62,751 nucleotides of DNA, taken from the NCBI GenBank assembly GCA_045660745.1, contig JAZREJ010000053.1:1-62751 (forward strand), given 5' to 3'. This document shows, in pieces, positions 15,742 through 23,279 of this stretch (its first letter is position 1; each line of letters opens with the position of its first letter). The translations under genes were made by a program, and so were the position numbers. This DNA comes from RGIG6353 sp045660745 (lineage in GTDB: Bacteria; Bacillota; Clostridia; Oscillospirales; SIG627). The notes under the pieces are model-generated. The model was not told where the DNA came from. It searched no databases and saw nothing but the letters and a program-made list of their open reading frames with translations.

Positions 15742-17019
15742 TTGGAAACCGAACGCAAAACAAAATTCAATTACAAATGGGTAATGGTGGCGCTCTGCTT
15801 CATCATGGTAGGCGTATCGCTTGGCTTTTGTTCATCGCCCGGACAGCTTTATATTTCTGCAATAACAAGTAAAGATGCTCTCGGTTTTGCTCGAAGCGCT
15901 TATGCTTTTACCAACACCTTCAGGTTTGTATCCACCGCGATTATTAATTTGTTCTTTGGAACTCTTATTGCGAGATTCGGTCCTAAAAAGCTGATATTTG
16001 CAGGATTTACCTGTCTTATTACGGCAAATCTTATCTATTCATTCGCGACAGAGCTTTGGACGTTCTATATCGGAGGCGTATTCCTGGGACTTGGCTTCTC
16101 ATGGACAACTACTACCATGATAGGCTACGTTGTAAACGTGTGGTGTCGGGAAAACAAGGGCACCATCATGGGTGCAATACTTGCTTCAAACGGCATTTTC
16201 GGTGCGGTTGCCATGAAATTTATCGGATATATGATAAACCGTGACGGGAATCCCTTCGGATATCGAGATGCCTACCGTGCTGTTATAATAATACTCATTG
16301 CGGTAGCAGTACTTGTTCTCGTCTTCTTCAAATCCTCTCCCAACGATACCGATACCTCAAACATATCAAAAAAGAAGTCGCGTGGAAGAAGCTGGGTGGG
16401 AATAGAGTATTCCAAGACGGTCAAAACTGCTTACTTCTGGCTTGCCATTGCCTGCATTTTCTTAACGGGTATGACACTTCAAGGTATCAGCGGTATATCC
16501 TCACCTCACATGGAGTCAACAGGACTTGACAAGAGCTACATAACCGACGTGCTTGCCATTCACTCCGTAGCACTTACCTTCTTCAAGTTCCTTGTCGGAT
16601 TTCTCTATGATAAATTCGGCCTTCGTGTAACAACAGGTATTTGCTATGTTACATCTGCGGTAGTCATGACGGCGCTTGTGCTTGTCACAAATTCTCCCGA
16701 GGGTAAAGTGCTTGCCATGATATACGGAATCTTCTCATCACTCGCACTTCCCCTTGAGACGATAATGCTTCCAATAATCGCGGGAGACCTGTTTGGAGAG
16801 AAGTCCTTTAACAAGGTACTCGGCATCATCGTTTCGGCAAACACTGCAGGATATGCGGTAGGCTCTCCGCTGTCAAACCTCTGTTACGACTTGACAAACA
16901 GCTACAACATTTCAATCTACATCGGCATTTCGCTTATCGTGCTTATAATGATTGTAATGCAATTTATAATCAATCGAGCGAACAAATATCACAAGGAAGC
17001 GGAAGCTCTTGACTCATAA
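15742..17019 (+). CDS. MFS transporter
   Basis: A 425-residue permease with 12 predicted membrane helices in two six-helix halves joined by a basic loop (about 195-225, SKKKSRGRSW). The first half contains ARFGPKKLIFAGF, a form of the MFS loop 2-3 motif. It starts at TTG 15742, with AGAGAGG 8 nt upstream, 17 bp after the oxidoreductase stop. As last gene of the operon it probably imports the compound acted on by the ceramidase-like protein, oxidoreductase and aminotransferase. A two-way terminator follows at 17061. Confidence 0.9.
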   Translation: METERKTKFNYKWVMVALCFIMVGVSLGFCSSPGQLYISAITSKDALGFARSAYAFTNTFRFVSTAIINLFFGTLIARFGPKKLIFAGFTCLITANLIYSFATELWTFYIGGVFLGLGFSWTTTTMIGYVVNVWCRENKGTIMGAILASNGIFGAVAMKFIGYMINRDGNPFGYRDAYRAVIIILIAVAVLVLVFFKSSPNDTDTSNISKKKSRGRSWVGIEYSKTVKTAYFWLAIACIFLTGMTLQGISGISSPHMESTGLDKSYITDVLAIHSVALTFFKFLVGFLYDKFGLRVTTGICYVTSAVVMTALVLVTNSPEGKVLAMIYGIFSSLALPLETIMLPIIAGDLFGEKSFNKVLGIIVSANTAGYAVGSPLSNLCYDLTNSYNISIYIGISLIVLIMIVMQFIINRANKYHKEAEALDS

Positions 17020-17060
17020 AAGGCTTTAGAATTTTAATCTTTGAGTCAGTAATAAAAAGT

Positions 17061-17083
17061 GAGAAGCGTTTTTAACGCTTCTC
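17061..17083. terminator. bidirectional terminator
   Basis: GAGAAGCGTT (17061-17070) pairs with AACGCTTCTC (17074-17083) around TTT, with T-runs on both strands, between the convergent MFS and DeoR genes. Confidence 0.85.
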
Positions 17084-17090
17084 TTGTTTT

Positions 17091-17852
17091 TTATACCTTT
17101 ATATATCCTATTTCGTTATCCGAGAGCACCTTCAATTCCTCATCTGTGAGGACACAGTTTGAAACTATCCTATCAGCGCACTCAAGCCCCGAGATCTTTG
17201 CAAAGGCACGTCGGCGAAATTTACTTCCGTCCGCGGCAATTATCGTGACCTCGGAATTTTTTATCATCGTTTTATCTAAAAATGCTTCTTCATCATAATA
17301 AGTGGAAAAGCCCTCTGCAAAATCAATTCCGTCAACCGACAAAATAAGCTTATCTGCATGATATTTTTCAAGCTGTTCTGTGGCATCGGGCCCATAAGAG
17401 AACTGATACTTCGCATTGACCGCCCCTCCCACAAGTGTTACGCTGTAGTTGGGATTTGCCGCCGCCTCAAGGGCGATAGATATGGAATTTGTAACGATCT
17501 TCAAGTTATAGTCTATTGGCAAATGGCGAAAAACAAGAAGTGTTGTGGTGCCCGAATTAAGCATCACCGTGTCGTCGGGCTCTATCATTTCGGCTACCCT
17601 TGCGGCAATGCCGTTCTTCTCGTTCTTGTTCGTTTCGAGGCGCTGATTGAAATTCATACTGCAATAAGGCTTATACGAGCTTATCGCACCGCCGTGAACG
17701 CGGGAAAGGAGACCTTTGCTCTCCATGTCCGCAAGGTAACTTCTCACCGTTACCTCCGATATTCCGAAAAGCTCGGACAGGTATGTGACCTTGACTGTCC
17801 CGTTTTCCTTCAAAAGCTCGGATATTCTGTTTTTTCTCTCGTCTATATTCAT
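17091..17852 (-). CDS. DeoR/GlpR family transcriptional repressor
   Basis: A 253-residue sugar-phosphate-responsive regulator. The N-terminal DeoR HTH (about 5-57) includes VTYLSELFGISEVTVRSYLADM and the typical wing LLSRVHGGAI. The C-terminal sensor domain contains the NSGTTTLLVFRHL ligand loop (about 100-112) and DGIDFAEGFSTY. It is divergent from the kinase/isomerase operon. A perfect 23-bp palindrome (17924-17946) lies between the two promoters and is its likely operator, making it a probable autoregulated repressor relieved by a phosphorylated sugar made by the kinase. Confidence 0.92.
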   Translation of the reverse strand: MNIDERKNRISELLKENGTVKVTYLSELFGISEVTVRSYLADMESKGLLSRVHGGAISSYKPYCSMNFNQRLETNKNEKNGIAARVAEMIEPDDTVMLNSGTTTLLVFRHLPIDYNLKIVTNSISIALEAAANPNYSVTLVGGAVNAKYQFSYGPDATEQLEKYHADKLILSVDGIDFAEGFSTYYDEEAFLDKTMIKNSEVTIIAADGSKFRRRAFAKISGLECADRIVSNCVLTDEELKVLSDNEIGYIKV

Positions 17853-17881
17853 TTTCTTCTCCGAATACTGTTATTATCTAT

Positions 17882-17910
17882 ATTGTATCACATACTTTGA
17901 TAATCGTCAA
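17882..17910 (-). promoter_or_regulatory. promoter of the DeoR-type gene
   Basis: On the minus strand TTGACG (17905-17910) and TACAAT (17882-17887) are separated by 17 bp. Confidence 0.7.
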
Positions 17911-17923
17911 GAAATGATCGATA

Positions 17924-17946
17924 GTTTACGAAATATTTTCGTAAAC
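17924..17946. promoter_or_regulatory. perfect 23-bp palindrome, candidate DeoR-type operator
   Basis: Arms GTTTACGAAA (17924-17933) and TTTCGTAAAC (17937-17946) flank a TAT centre. The site lies between the divergent -35 elements at 17905-17910 and 17969-17974. Confidence 0.75.
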
Positions 17947-17968
17947 CGAGAAAACCGTAAGTTATCCA

Positions 17969-17997
17969 TTGACATGGGGCGTAATTTATCGTATAAT
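17969..17997 (+). promoter_or_regulatory. consensus promoter of the kinase/isomerase operon
   Basis: TTGACA (17969-17974) and TATAAT (17992-17997) are separated by 17 bp, 29 bp before the kinase start. Confidence 0.85.
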
Positions 17998-18026
17998 TAA
18001 TTATTACTATGCATAAAGGAAATATT

Positions 18027-19436
18027 ATGAAGCTACTTGGAATTGATTACGGAACCACCTCCGTCAAAGCACAGCTTTTTGACGAGTCACTCAAGGTTCT
18101 TGATTCGGCGCTCATTGACTACACGCTCATTTCTTCGGGAAACACAGTTGAGCTTAAGGCCGAAAAGTATCTTGAGTTTTTAAAAGAAATAATCAGCAAG
18201 GTAAGAGAGGGACACAAGGTTGACGCTCTTGCCATCGACACCCAGTGTGAAACTCTTATCCTCACAGACGAAAACGGTGTCCCCGTAAGAAACGCTATCG
18301 TATGGCTTGACAACCGCGCCACGGAAGAAGCGAAAATAATCGAAAAGCACTTCACAAGAAAGAAAGTGTACGAAGTGACGGGACAGCCCGAGGTAACAGC
18401 TACTTGGCCCGCCTGCAAGCTTTTCTGGGTAAAAAGAAACGAGCCCGAGGTGTGGGCGAAAACAAAGAAGGTCTTCCTTCTTGAGGACTTTCTCCTTTAT
18501 CACCTGACAGGGAAATTCGTCACCGAAAAGACTCTCCAGTCCTCTTCTGTGTATTTTGATATAAACCGTTCCGACTGGTGGGATGAGATGCTCGACTTTA
18601 TCGGAGTTTCCCGTGATATGCTCCCTACACTTGAAAACAGCGGTGTAAACGTTGGCGAGTATGAGGGAATCAAAGTTATAACCTCCGCCATGGATCAGGT
18701 TGCGGGCGCAATCGGTGCGGGTGTCGTAAAACAAGGAATCGTCAGCGAGATGACGGGCACCACGATGGCAATATACGTACCGACTGACAATGTTCCTGAG
18801 TTTTGCGAGGATTCATTCACGCCTTGTCACTACAGCTTTGACAATTCCTACTGTCTTCTCTCATGGAGTCCGACGGCGGGCATGGCGCTGAAATGGTACA
18901 AAGATGCGTTCCTTAAAGATATGAGCTTTAAAGATATTGACAATGAAGCCGAAAAGATTCCCGTCGGATGCGACGGTGTTGTATTCCTCCCCTATCTTTG
19001 TGGTTCAACAATGCCGAAATATAATCCAGATGCACGCGGAAGCTTTACGGGACTTACAACAGAGCACACCCCCATCCACCTTGCGCGAAGTATTATGGAA
19101 TCGGTCGCTTGCGTTTTAAAGAACAATCTCGATTCGCTCGGAGTTGAAGTCGATGAGATACGAGTCATGGGTGGCGGCTCAAAGAGTTCTCTTTGGTGTC
19201 AGATGAAATCGGATATGACAGGGGTTAAGCTTACCACACTCGAAAACAGCGAAACTGCGTGTCTCGGCTCGGCAATTCTTGCGGGAGTAGGTGCCGGAAT
19301 CTTTGAGTCGGTAGAAAAGGCAGCTGAGATGATAAAAACCTCAAGGAGCTATACGCCGACAGAAAAAGACTATTCGGATGTATATAAAAATTTTGTAAAA
19401 TATGATGATATATTAAACGTAAGAAAGGAAAATTAA
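18027..19436 (+). CDS. FGGY family carbohydrate kinase (xylulokinase-like)
   Basis: A sugar kinase of about 469 residues. The ATP/phosphate 1 motif is GIDYGTTSVKAQLFD at the N-terminus, the sugar-contacting segment is NAIVWLDNRATEEA, and the C-terminal FGGY signature region includes RVMGGGSKSSLWCQMKSDMTG. I chose ATG 18027 over 18009 because AAAGGA lies 6 nt upstream of it. It phosphorylates a ketose; xylulose, ribulose, fuculose and rhamnulose are all possible. The following isomerase, 1 bp downstream, would make that ketose from an aldose, so the pair forms an aldose to ketose-phosphate entry path under the divergent DeoR-type repressor. Confidence 0.9.
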   Translation: MKLLGIDYGTTSVKAQLFDESLKVLDSALIDYTLISSGNTVELKAEKYLEFLKEIISKVREGHKVDALAIDTQCETLILTDENGVPVRNAIVWLDNRATEEAKIIEKHFTRKKVYEVTGQPEVTATWPACKLFWVKRNEPEVWAKTKKVFLLEDFLLYHLTGKFVTEKTLQSSSVYFDINRSDWWDEMLDFIGVSRDMLPTLENSGVNVGEYEGIKVITSAMDQVAGAIGAGVVKQGIVSEMTGTTMAIYVPTDNVPEFCEDSFTPCHYSFDNSYCLLSWSPTAGMALKWYKDAFLKDMSFKDIDNEAEKIPVGCDGVVFLPYLCGSTMPKYNPDARGSFTGLTTEHTPIHLARSIMESVACVLKNNLDSLGVEVDEIRVMGGGSKSSLWCQMKSDMTGVKLTTLENSETACLGSAILAGVGAGIFESVEKAAEMIKTSRSYTPTEKDYSDVYKNFVKYDDILNVRKEN

Positions 19437-19437
19437 C

Positions 19438-20784
19438 ATGGTAAAAGCAGCATTTGTCGGCTTTGGAGAAGTAAATACTCCCGCCGAAATAATCGTTAAG
19501 AAGTGCAGTGAGGCAGAAGCAAGCCTTAAAAAGGCGGGGCTTGATCTTATCAGCGTGTTCCCCGTAACAGACGACTACGAGGAAAAGGACATAAAGAAGG
19601 CAGTTGCAGCTCTCAAGGGTCAGGAATTTGATGTGCTCGTCGTATGTATCGCGGGTTGGATACCCACTCACGCAGTAGTAAAGGTTACAGAGCATTTCCG
19701 CGAAAAGCCCATGGTACTTTGGGGACTTTGCGGATGGGTCGAGGGCGACAGACTTGTTACCACCGCCGATCAGGCGGGAACCACCGCTATACGTAAGACC
19801 TTCTGGGATCTCGGATATACCTTCAAGTACGTTTACGACATCGTCGGTGTTCCCTCTAAGGTTGAGAAGGTAAAGAACTACGCTATCGCCGCGGGCGCTG
19901 CCGCAAAGCTTCGTCACGCAAGAAGCGGTATGGCGGGCTATCGTGACATGAACCTTTACGGCACTCAGGTTGACGGTCCTTCTCTCAAGCGTGAGATAGG
20001 TCCCGAAATCGAGACCTTTGAAATGCTTGAAATCGAGCAGAGATATCAGAAGATAACAGATGCGGAAAAGGAAGAAGTTATCAAGAACTGCATGAGCAAG
20101 TGGAAGTTCTTGAAGCCCGCTAATCCCGAAAGCATGAAAAAGGCTGCGGGCTACTATCTTGCAACAAAGGCTATCTGTGACGAGAGAGGATATGACGCAA
20201 TATCACTTAAGGACGTTGACGGTATGAAGAAGCTTCTCGGCTTCCCTCCCGCTCCCATCTTTATGCTTCTCTCGGATGAAGCAAAGCTCTGCACGATTCC
20301 CGAAAACGATTCTCTCGGTAACATCACTCAGCTTATGGTCAAGTACCTCACAGGTCAGTGTGCCGTATATCTTGAGTTCTACGAGTTCTTTGAGGATAGA
20401 GTGCTCGCAGGCGTTCCCGACTACGTACCCGCTGAAGTAGTTGACGGAGACGTTACCGTTATGCCTGCGGCGTTCGGTGAGCTTTCTGAAGGCATTCTCA
20501 ACGTAAGTAAAGTAAAGACAGGCAAGGTTACCCTTTGCCGTCTCACCTGTGTTGACGGTGAATATTATATGCACATGGTAACAGGCGATGCTATCACCCC
20601 ACGCAAGTGGGAGGAGGCAGGCTGGACACAACCCGCACCCCAGCTTCCCGGTCTTGAAATTATGCTTGAGGACGTTGAGGAATTTGCCGAAAACGTTATG
20701 TGCCAGCACTACATCGTATCATACGGCGATAATACCGAAGTTATCACAAACCTCTGCGATATTCTCGGAATCGAAATTATCTAA
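19438..20784 (+). CDS. L-fucose/L-arabinose isomerase family protein
   Basis: A 448-residue protein of the fucose/arabinose isomerase superfamily: an N-terminal alpha/beta region (FVGFGEVNTPAEI, DVLVVCIAGWIPTHAVV), a middle domain with WGLCGWVEGDRLVTTADQAGT, and a C-terminal beta-barrel with FGELSEGILNVSKVKTGKVTLCRL. Family members use Mn(II) to interconvert aldoses and ketoses. It is shorter than L-fucose isomerase (about 590) and close to the length of the arabinose isomerase-like group. Start ATG 19438 follows the kinase stop directly with AAAGGAAA upstream. It probably feeds the kinase; the exact sugar is unknown. Repeat copy B begins at its stop codon. Confidence 0.8.
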   Translation: MVKAAFVGFGEVNTPAEIIVKKCSEAEASLKKAGLDLISVFPVTDDYEEKDIKKAVAALKGQEFDVLVVCIAGWIPTHAVVKVTEHFREKPMVLWGLCGWVEGDRLVTTADQAGTTAIRKTFWDLGYTFKYVYDIVGVPSKVEKVKNYAIAAGAAAKLRHARSGMAGYRDMNLYGTQVDGPSLKREIGPEIETFEMLEIEQRYQKITDAEKEEVIKNCMSKWKFLKPANPESMKKAAGYYLATKAICDERGYDAISLKDVDGMKKLLGFPPAPIFMLLSDEAKLCTIPENDSLGNITQLMVKYLTGQCAVYLEFYEFFEDRVLAGVPDYVPAEVVDGDVTVMPAAFGELSEGILNVSKVKTGKVTLCRLTCVDGEYYMHMVTGDAITPRKWEEAGWTQPAPQLPGLEIMLEDVEEFAENVMCQHYIVSYGDNTEVITNLCDILGIEII

Positions 20785-20865
20785 AGCGGTGAGCGCCGCA
20801 TCAACTCTCGCCTATCAGAGCCTAAATATCCGCTCAAGCAAAGTAAAACGGCGAGCTTGTTTAAT
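20784..20865 (+). repeat. interspersed repeat, copy B
   Basis: Second copy of the AAGCGG...GCGAGCTTGTTTAAT element, starting at the isomerase stop codon. It shares ACTCTCGCCTATC and ATCCGCTCA-x-GCAAAGTAAAAC with copy A at 10547-10630. Confidence 0.8.
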
Positions 20866-20881
20866 AGAGTTCCCTTAAAAG

Positions 20882-20915
20882 AATCAAGTCTGCCTCGGCA
20901 GACTTGATTTTTTTC
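20882..20915. terminator. terminator with CAAGTCTG stem, copy 1
   Basis: AATCAAGTCTGCC (20882-20894) pairs with GGCAGACTTGATT (20897-20909), followed by a T-run. It ends the isomerase transcript and abuts the convergent SLOG gene. It is one of four copies of this stem in 7 kb. Confidence 0.85.
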
Positions 20916-21411
20916 ACTTGAACAGGTTTATTACTGTAGCCTCTTTTTTTAATGCATATTCATATGCAATTCGTGTGCCGCTTTTACCGCTTTGTGCTCC
21001 GCTTACCTTTGGAATATAGCTTTCATCATAATAGCACACACAAAATAAGCTTTTATCAATCATTTCATAATTACGTTTTATATAAACTGCCTTGCCCGAA
21101 CTTAAAACACTGTCGGGATAATACGTTTCATCATACATTCCTAAAATATACTTTTTGTAGTTTTCGTTTATGTAAGGATATTCTGCTCTGACATAAATTC
21201 TCTTTATATCGGGATACCGTGATTTAAGCTTTGTTACCGTTTCATAACAAAGAGAATTAAATTCACTTTTACTTCCAAAAAGAAACCTATTCACCCCATT
21301 ATTTACAATAAGCGCCTCCAGCACCGACAAAAGCTTCTCCTCAAGCTCTTTTGTATGCTCTGTTTTTCTATGTCCAAAAAAACAACAGGTAAACATCTGC
21401 AAATCTTCCAT
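20914..21411 (-). CDS. SLOG-fold protein (DUF1273/YpsA-like)
   Basis: A protein of about 165 residues beginning with the TCCFFGHRKT motif, the nucleotide-binding loop of the YpsA/DUF1273 branch of the SLOG superfamily. A later EYALKKEATVINLF matches the C-terminal helix and strand of the fold. Members are thought to bind nucleotide-derived ligands. The start is put at ATG 21411, with GAGGAG 8 nt upstream. It is divergent from a 66-residue ribbon-helix-helix protein, and a perfect 23-bp palindrome lies just upstream of its start, so the pair may form a repressor/effector unit. A role in stress or defence signalling is only a guess from the superfamily. Confidence 0.8.
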   Translation of the reverse strand: MEDLQMFTCCFFGHRKTEHTKELEEKLLSVLEALIVNNGVNRFLFGSKSEFNSLCYETVTKLKSRYPDIKRIYVRAEYPYINENYKKYILGMYDETYYPDSVLSSGKAVYIKRNYEMIDKSLFCVCYYDESYIPKVSGAQSGKSGTRIAYEYALKKEATVINLFK

Positions 21412-21436
21412 ATTATTCACTCCTCGAAAAAAATTT

Positions 21437-21459
21437 AATAGATATACGGTATATCTATT
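21437..21459. promoter_or_regulatory. perfect 23-bp palindrome before the SLOG gene
   Basis: Arms AATAGATATA (21437-21446) and TATATCTATT (21450-21459) flank CGG. It lies 26 bp upstream of the SLOG start and 65 bp upstream of the ribbon-helix-helix start, so it could be the operator for that repressor. Confidence 0.65.
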
Positions 21460-21523
21460 TTCGTATTATATCATATGTTTTATATAAAATAAATATATAA
21501 TATGTTTATTTTGGAGTGATTTT

Positions 21524-21724
21524 ATGGCTATAAAAAGTGTATCTATCCGTATAGAAGAAAAAATGCTTGACAAGCTCTCATACATTGCCGACTACGAAGG
21601 AAGAAGTGTCAACAGTCACGTTCTTGTTTTAATAAGAGAAAGCATCAAAAATTTTGAAGATGCAAACGGTGAAATAAACGGTGATATAGACCCTTCTGTA
21701 AATGTCAAGCCAACGCGAAAATAA
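21524..21724 (+). CDS. ribbon-helix-helix (Arc/MetJ-type) DNA-binding protein
   Basis: A 66-residue protein. Residues 4-12 (KSVSIRIEE) form the DNA-contacting beta strand and residues 13-46 form two helices (MLDKLSYIADYEGRSVNSHVLVLIRESIKNF), as in Arc-type dimers. The C-terminal tail is acidic and disordered. GGAGTG precedes the ATG. It is divergent from the SLOG gene and probably represses from the palindrome at 21437-21459. Antitoxin-like regulators share this fold, but the partner here is a SLOG protein rather than a known toxin. Confidence 0.85.
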   Translation: MAIKSVSIRIEEKMLDKLSYIADYEGRSVNSHVLVLIRESIKNFEDANGEINGDIDPSVNVKPTRK

Positions 21725-21810
21725 AATCTTCCTTGGGTGTCTGTTATTCACCAATGCTCAAATTTAAGGAAAACTTAAACAAGCAACTTTGACAAATCGC
21801 TTATTAATAA

Positions 21811-21845
21811 AAAAATCAAGTCTGCCTCGGCAGACTTGATTTTTT
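21811..21845. terminator. bidirectional terminator with CAAGTCTG stem, copy 2
   Basis: The stem is identical to copy 1 (AATCAAGTCTGCC with GGCAGACTTGATT), with A- and T-runs on both sides, between convergent genes ending at 21724 and 21881. Confidence 0.85.
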
Positions 21846-21880
21846 CTATTGTGGCGTGCATTTTTAAATCAGCACTTGCA

Positions 21881-23140
21881 TTAATAGCTACATTCGCCTA
21901 GCGGTGGGAATGGAGCAGGACCGCCATTTATGTGTACGTAATACTTTGCGCCCTGCCATACTGCCCAGAAATTTTGTTCCTTATCAGCGGCTTTAAAATA
22001 TACCTCTTCTCCCTTGGCATTTAACAGAGTTGCCGTGAAAGGGGCTGAAAGATTCTCGCAAATTTCCAAAAATTCCTTCTCTGTGTTTTTATCCTCTTTT
22101 TCCCTCAGCACTATTTCAACATAGCCCTCATGATACACAAAGTCGGTTTCAAGAACTTCTTGAAACAGCGCTTCGTATTTTTTGACCGAGGATTCAAAAT
22201 TCAATCTTACGGCATCTTCGGTCATTTCGGGATATTGAGAAAAGTCATCGTTATACGTGTAAAAAAAGCCGTACTTATCGGTAAACGTGTTCTTTTGCTC
22301 GTTTCTTGTGTAAAGATATATACTTTTCATAAATCGGTCAAGTCCGCTCTCTTTTAAAGAAAAGTATAGCTCGGGAACCACCCTTTCAAGTGGCTTCGTT
22401 TCACGTTCCACGTAAATACGCAAATGCCCGTCGATGCAATAGACATAGTCAAACTTTAAGCCGTGCGAGCCGAGAATCTCACGAGCCGTTTTTTCCACCT
22501 CTGATTCCTGTTCAGGGCTTATAGCTTCAACTCCCTCCCAACTTTTATCGTATTCATTAAAATAGTCTACAGCAAATACACTCGGTCCTTCTTCCGGCTT
22601 TAAAAACACACGAAGTGAATAGCTAAGGGCACCGTCAGGAGAATAATGGCTATAAAAATATTTAACCATCTCATCTATTGCCTTATCATAGTCTGCATTT
22701 CGCCAAGTGCTCTTGTCAAAATCATCCGCATTGAGTATAACGGTTATGTAACTCTTGCCGTTAATAAGGCCTCTATCAACGCACTTAACCTCAGCGAAGT
22801 CGATATTATTCCGTTCGAGTCTGTTTTCAGCCACGGTCTTGTTCAACATTTGACTAAATGCATGTTCTTTTAAGGATCCGTATTGTGTTTCGTCCTCTAA
22901 CAGAGACAAATAATACTTTGAGTCCTTGTAATAATCTTTTAACCATACATCATCGGCAGACTCTTCGCTTTCTTCAATCTCACTTTTTCCGTCATCTTTA
23001 TTTACAACGTCTAAGTCATCGGATGTCGCGTAGGCTTCATCTTCCAAAGGCGGTGCTTTTTCTTCACTCTTTGAGCAAGAGGCAAGAAGAAGCGAAAGAA
23101 TAAGTAAAAGTGTGACGATCAAAAAGTGTGTACGTTTCAT
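21881..23140 (-). CDS. lipoprotein of unknown function
   Basis: A lipoprotein of about 419 residues. The start at 23140 (MKRTHFLIV) follows GAAAGGAGAC. The signal peptide LLLILSLLLASC gives an acylated cysteine near residue 22, followed by an acidic, serine/glutamate-rich linker (about 25-70). The rest is a soluble alpha/beta sequence with a repeated pattern of LFQEVLETDFVYHEGYVEIVLR and GSHGLKFDYVYCIDGHLRIYVE type, suggesting duplicated small domains. No family recognised. Its leader, ribosome site and signal peptide closely resemble those of the next gene upstream, so the two are probably distant duplicates. Confidence 0.75.
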   Translation of the reverse strand: MKRTHFLIVTLLLILSLLLASCSKSEEKAPPLEDEAYATSDDLDVVNKDDGKSEIEESEESADDVWLKDYYKDSKYYLSLLEDETQYGSLKEHAFSQMLNKTVAENRLERNNIDFAEVKCVDRGLINGKSYITVILNADDFDKSTWRNADYDKAIDEMVKYFYSHYSPDGALSYSLRVFLKPEEGPSVFAVDYFNEYDKSWEGVEAISPEQESEVEKTAREILGSHGLKFDYVYCIDGHLRIYVERETKPLERVVPELYFSLKESGLDRFMKSIYLYTRNEQKNTFTDKYGFFYTYNDDFSQYPEMTEDAVRLNFESSVKKYEALFQEVLETDFVYHEGYVEIVLREKEDKNTEKEFLEICENLSAPFTATLLNAKGEEVYFKAADKEQNFWAVWQGAKYYVHINGGPAPFPPLGECSY

Positions 23141-23240
23141 AGTGTCTCCTTTCTCAAACGGAAGTTTTTCTATTGATTCGATTATACCATAAATTTGTGA
23201 ATAAATCAACATTTTAACATTTTTAAACTTATATTATAAA

Positions 23241-23270
23241 AACAAGTCTGCCGAAAAAGGCAGACTTGAT
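23241..23270 (-). terminator. terminator with CAAGTCTG stem, copy 3
   Basis: On the minus strand CAAGTCTGCC and GGCAGACTTG form a stem around TTTTTC, followed by a T-run. It ends the upstream lipoprotein transcript (23280-24542). Confidence 0.75.
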
Positions 23271-23279
23271 CTTTCACGG

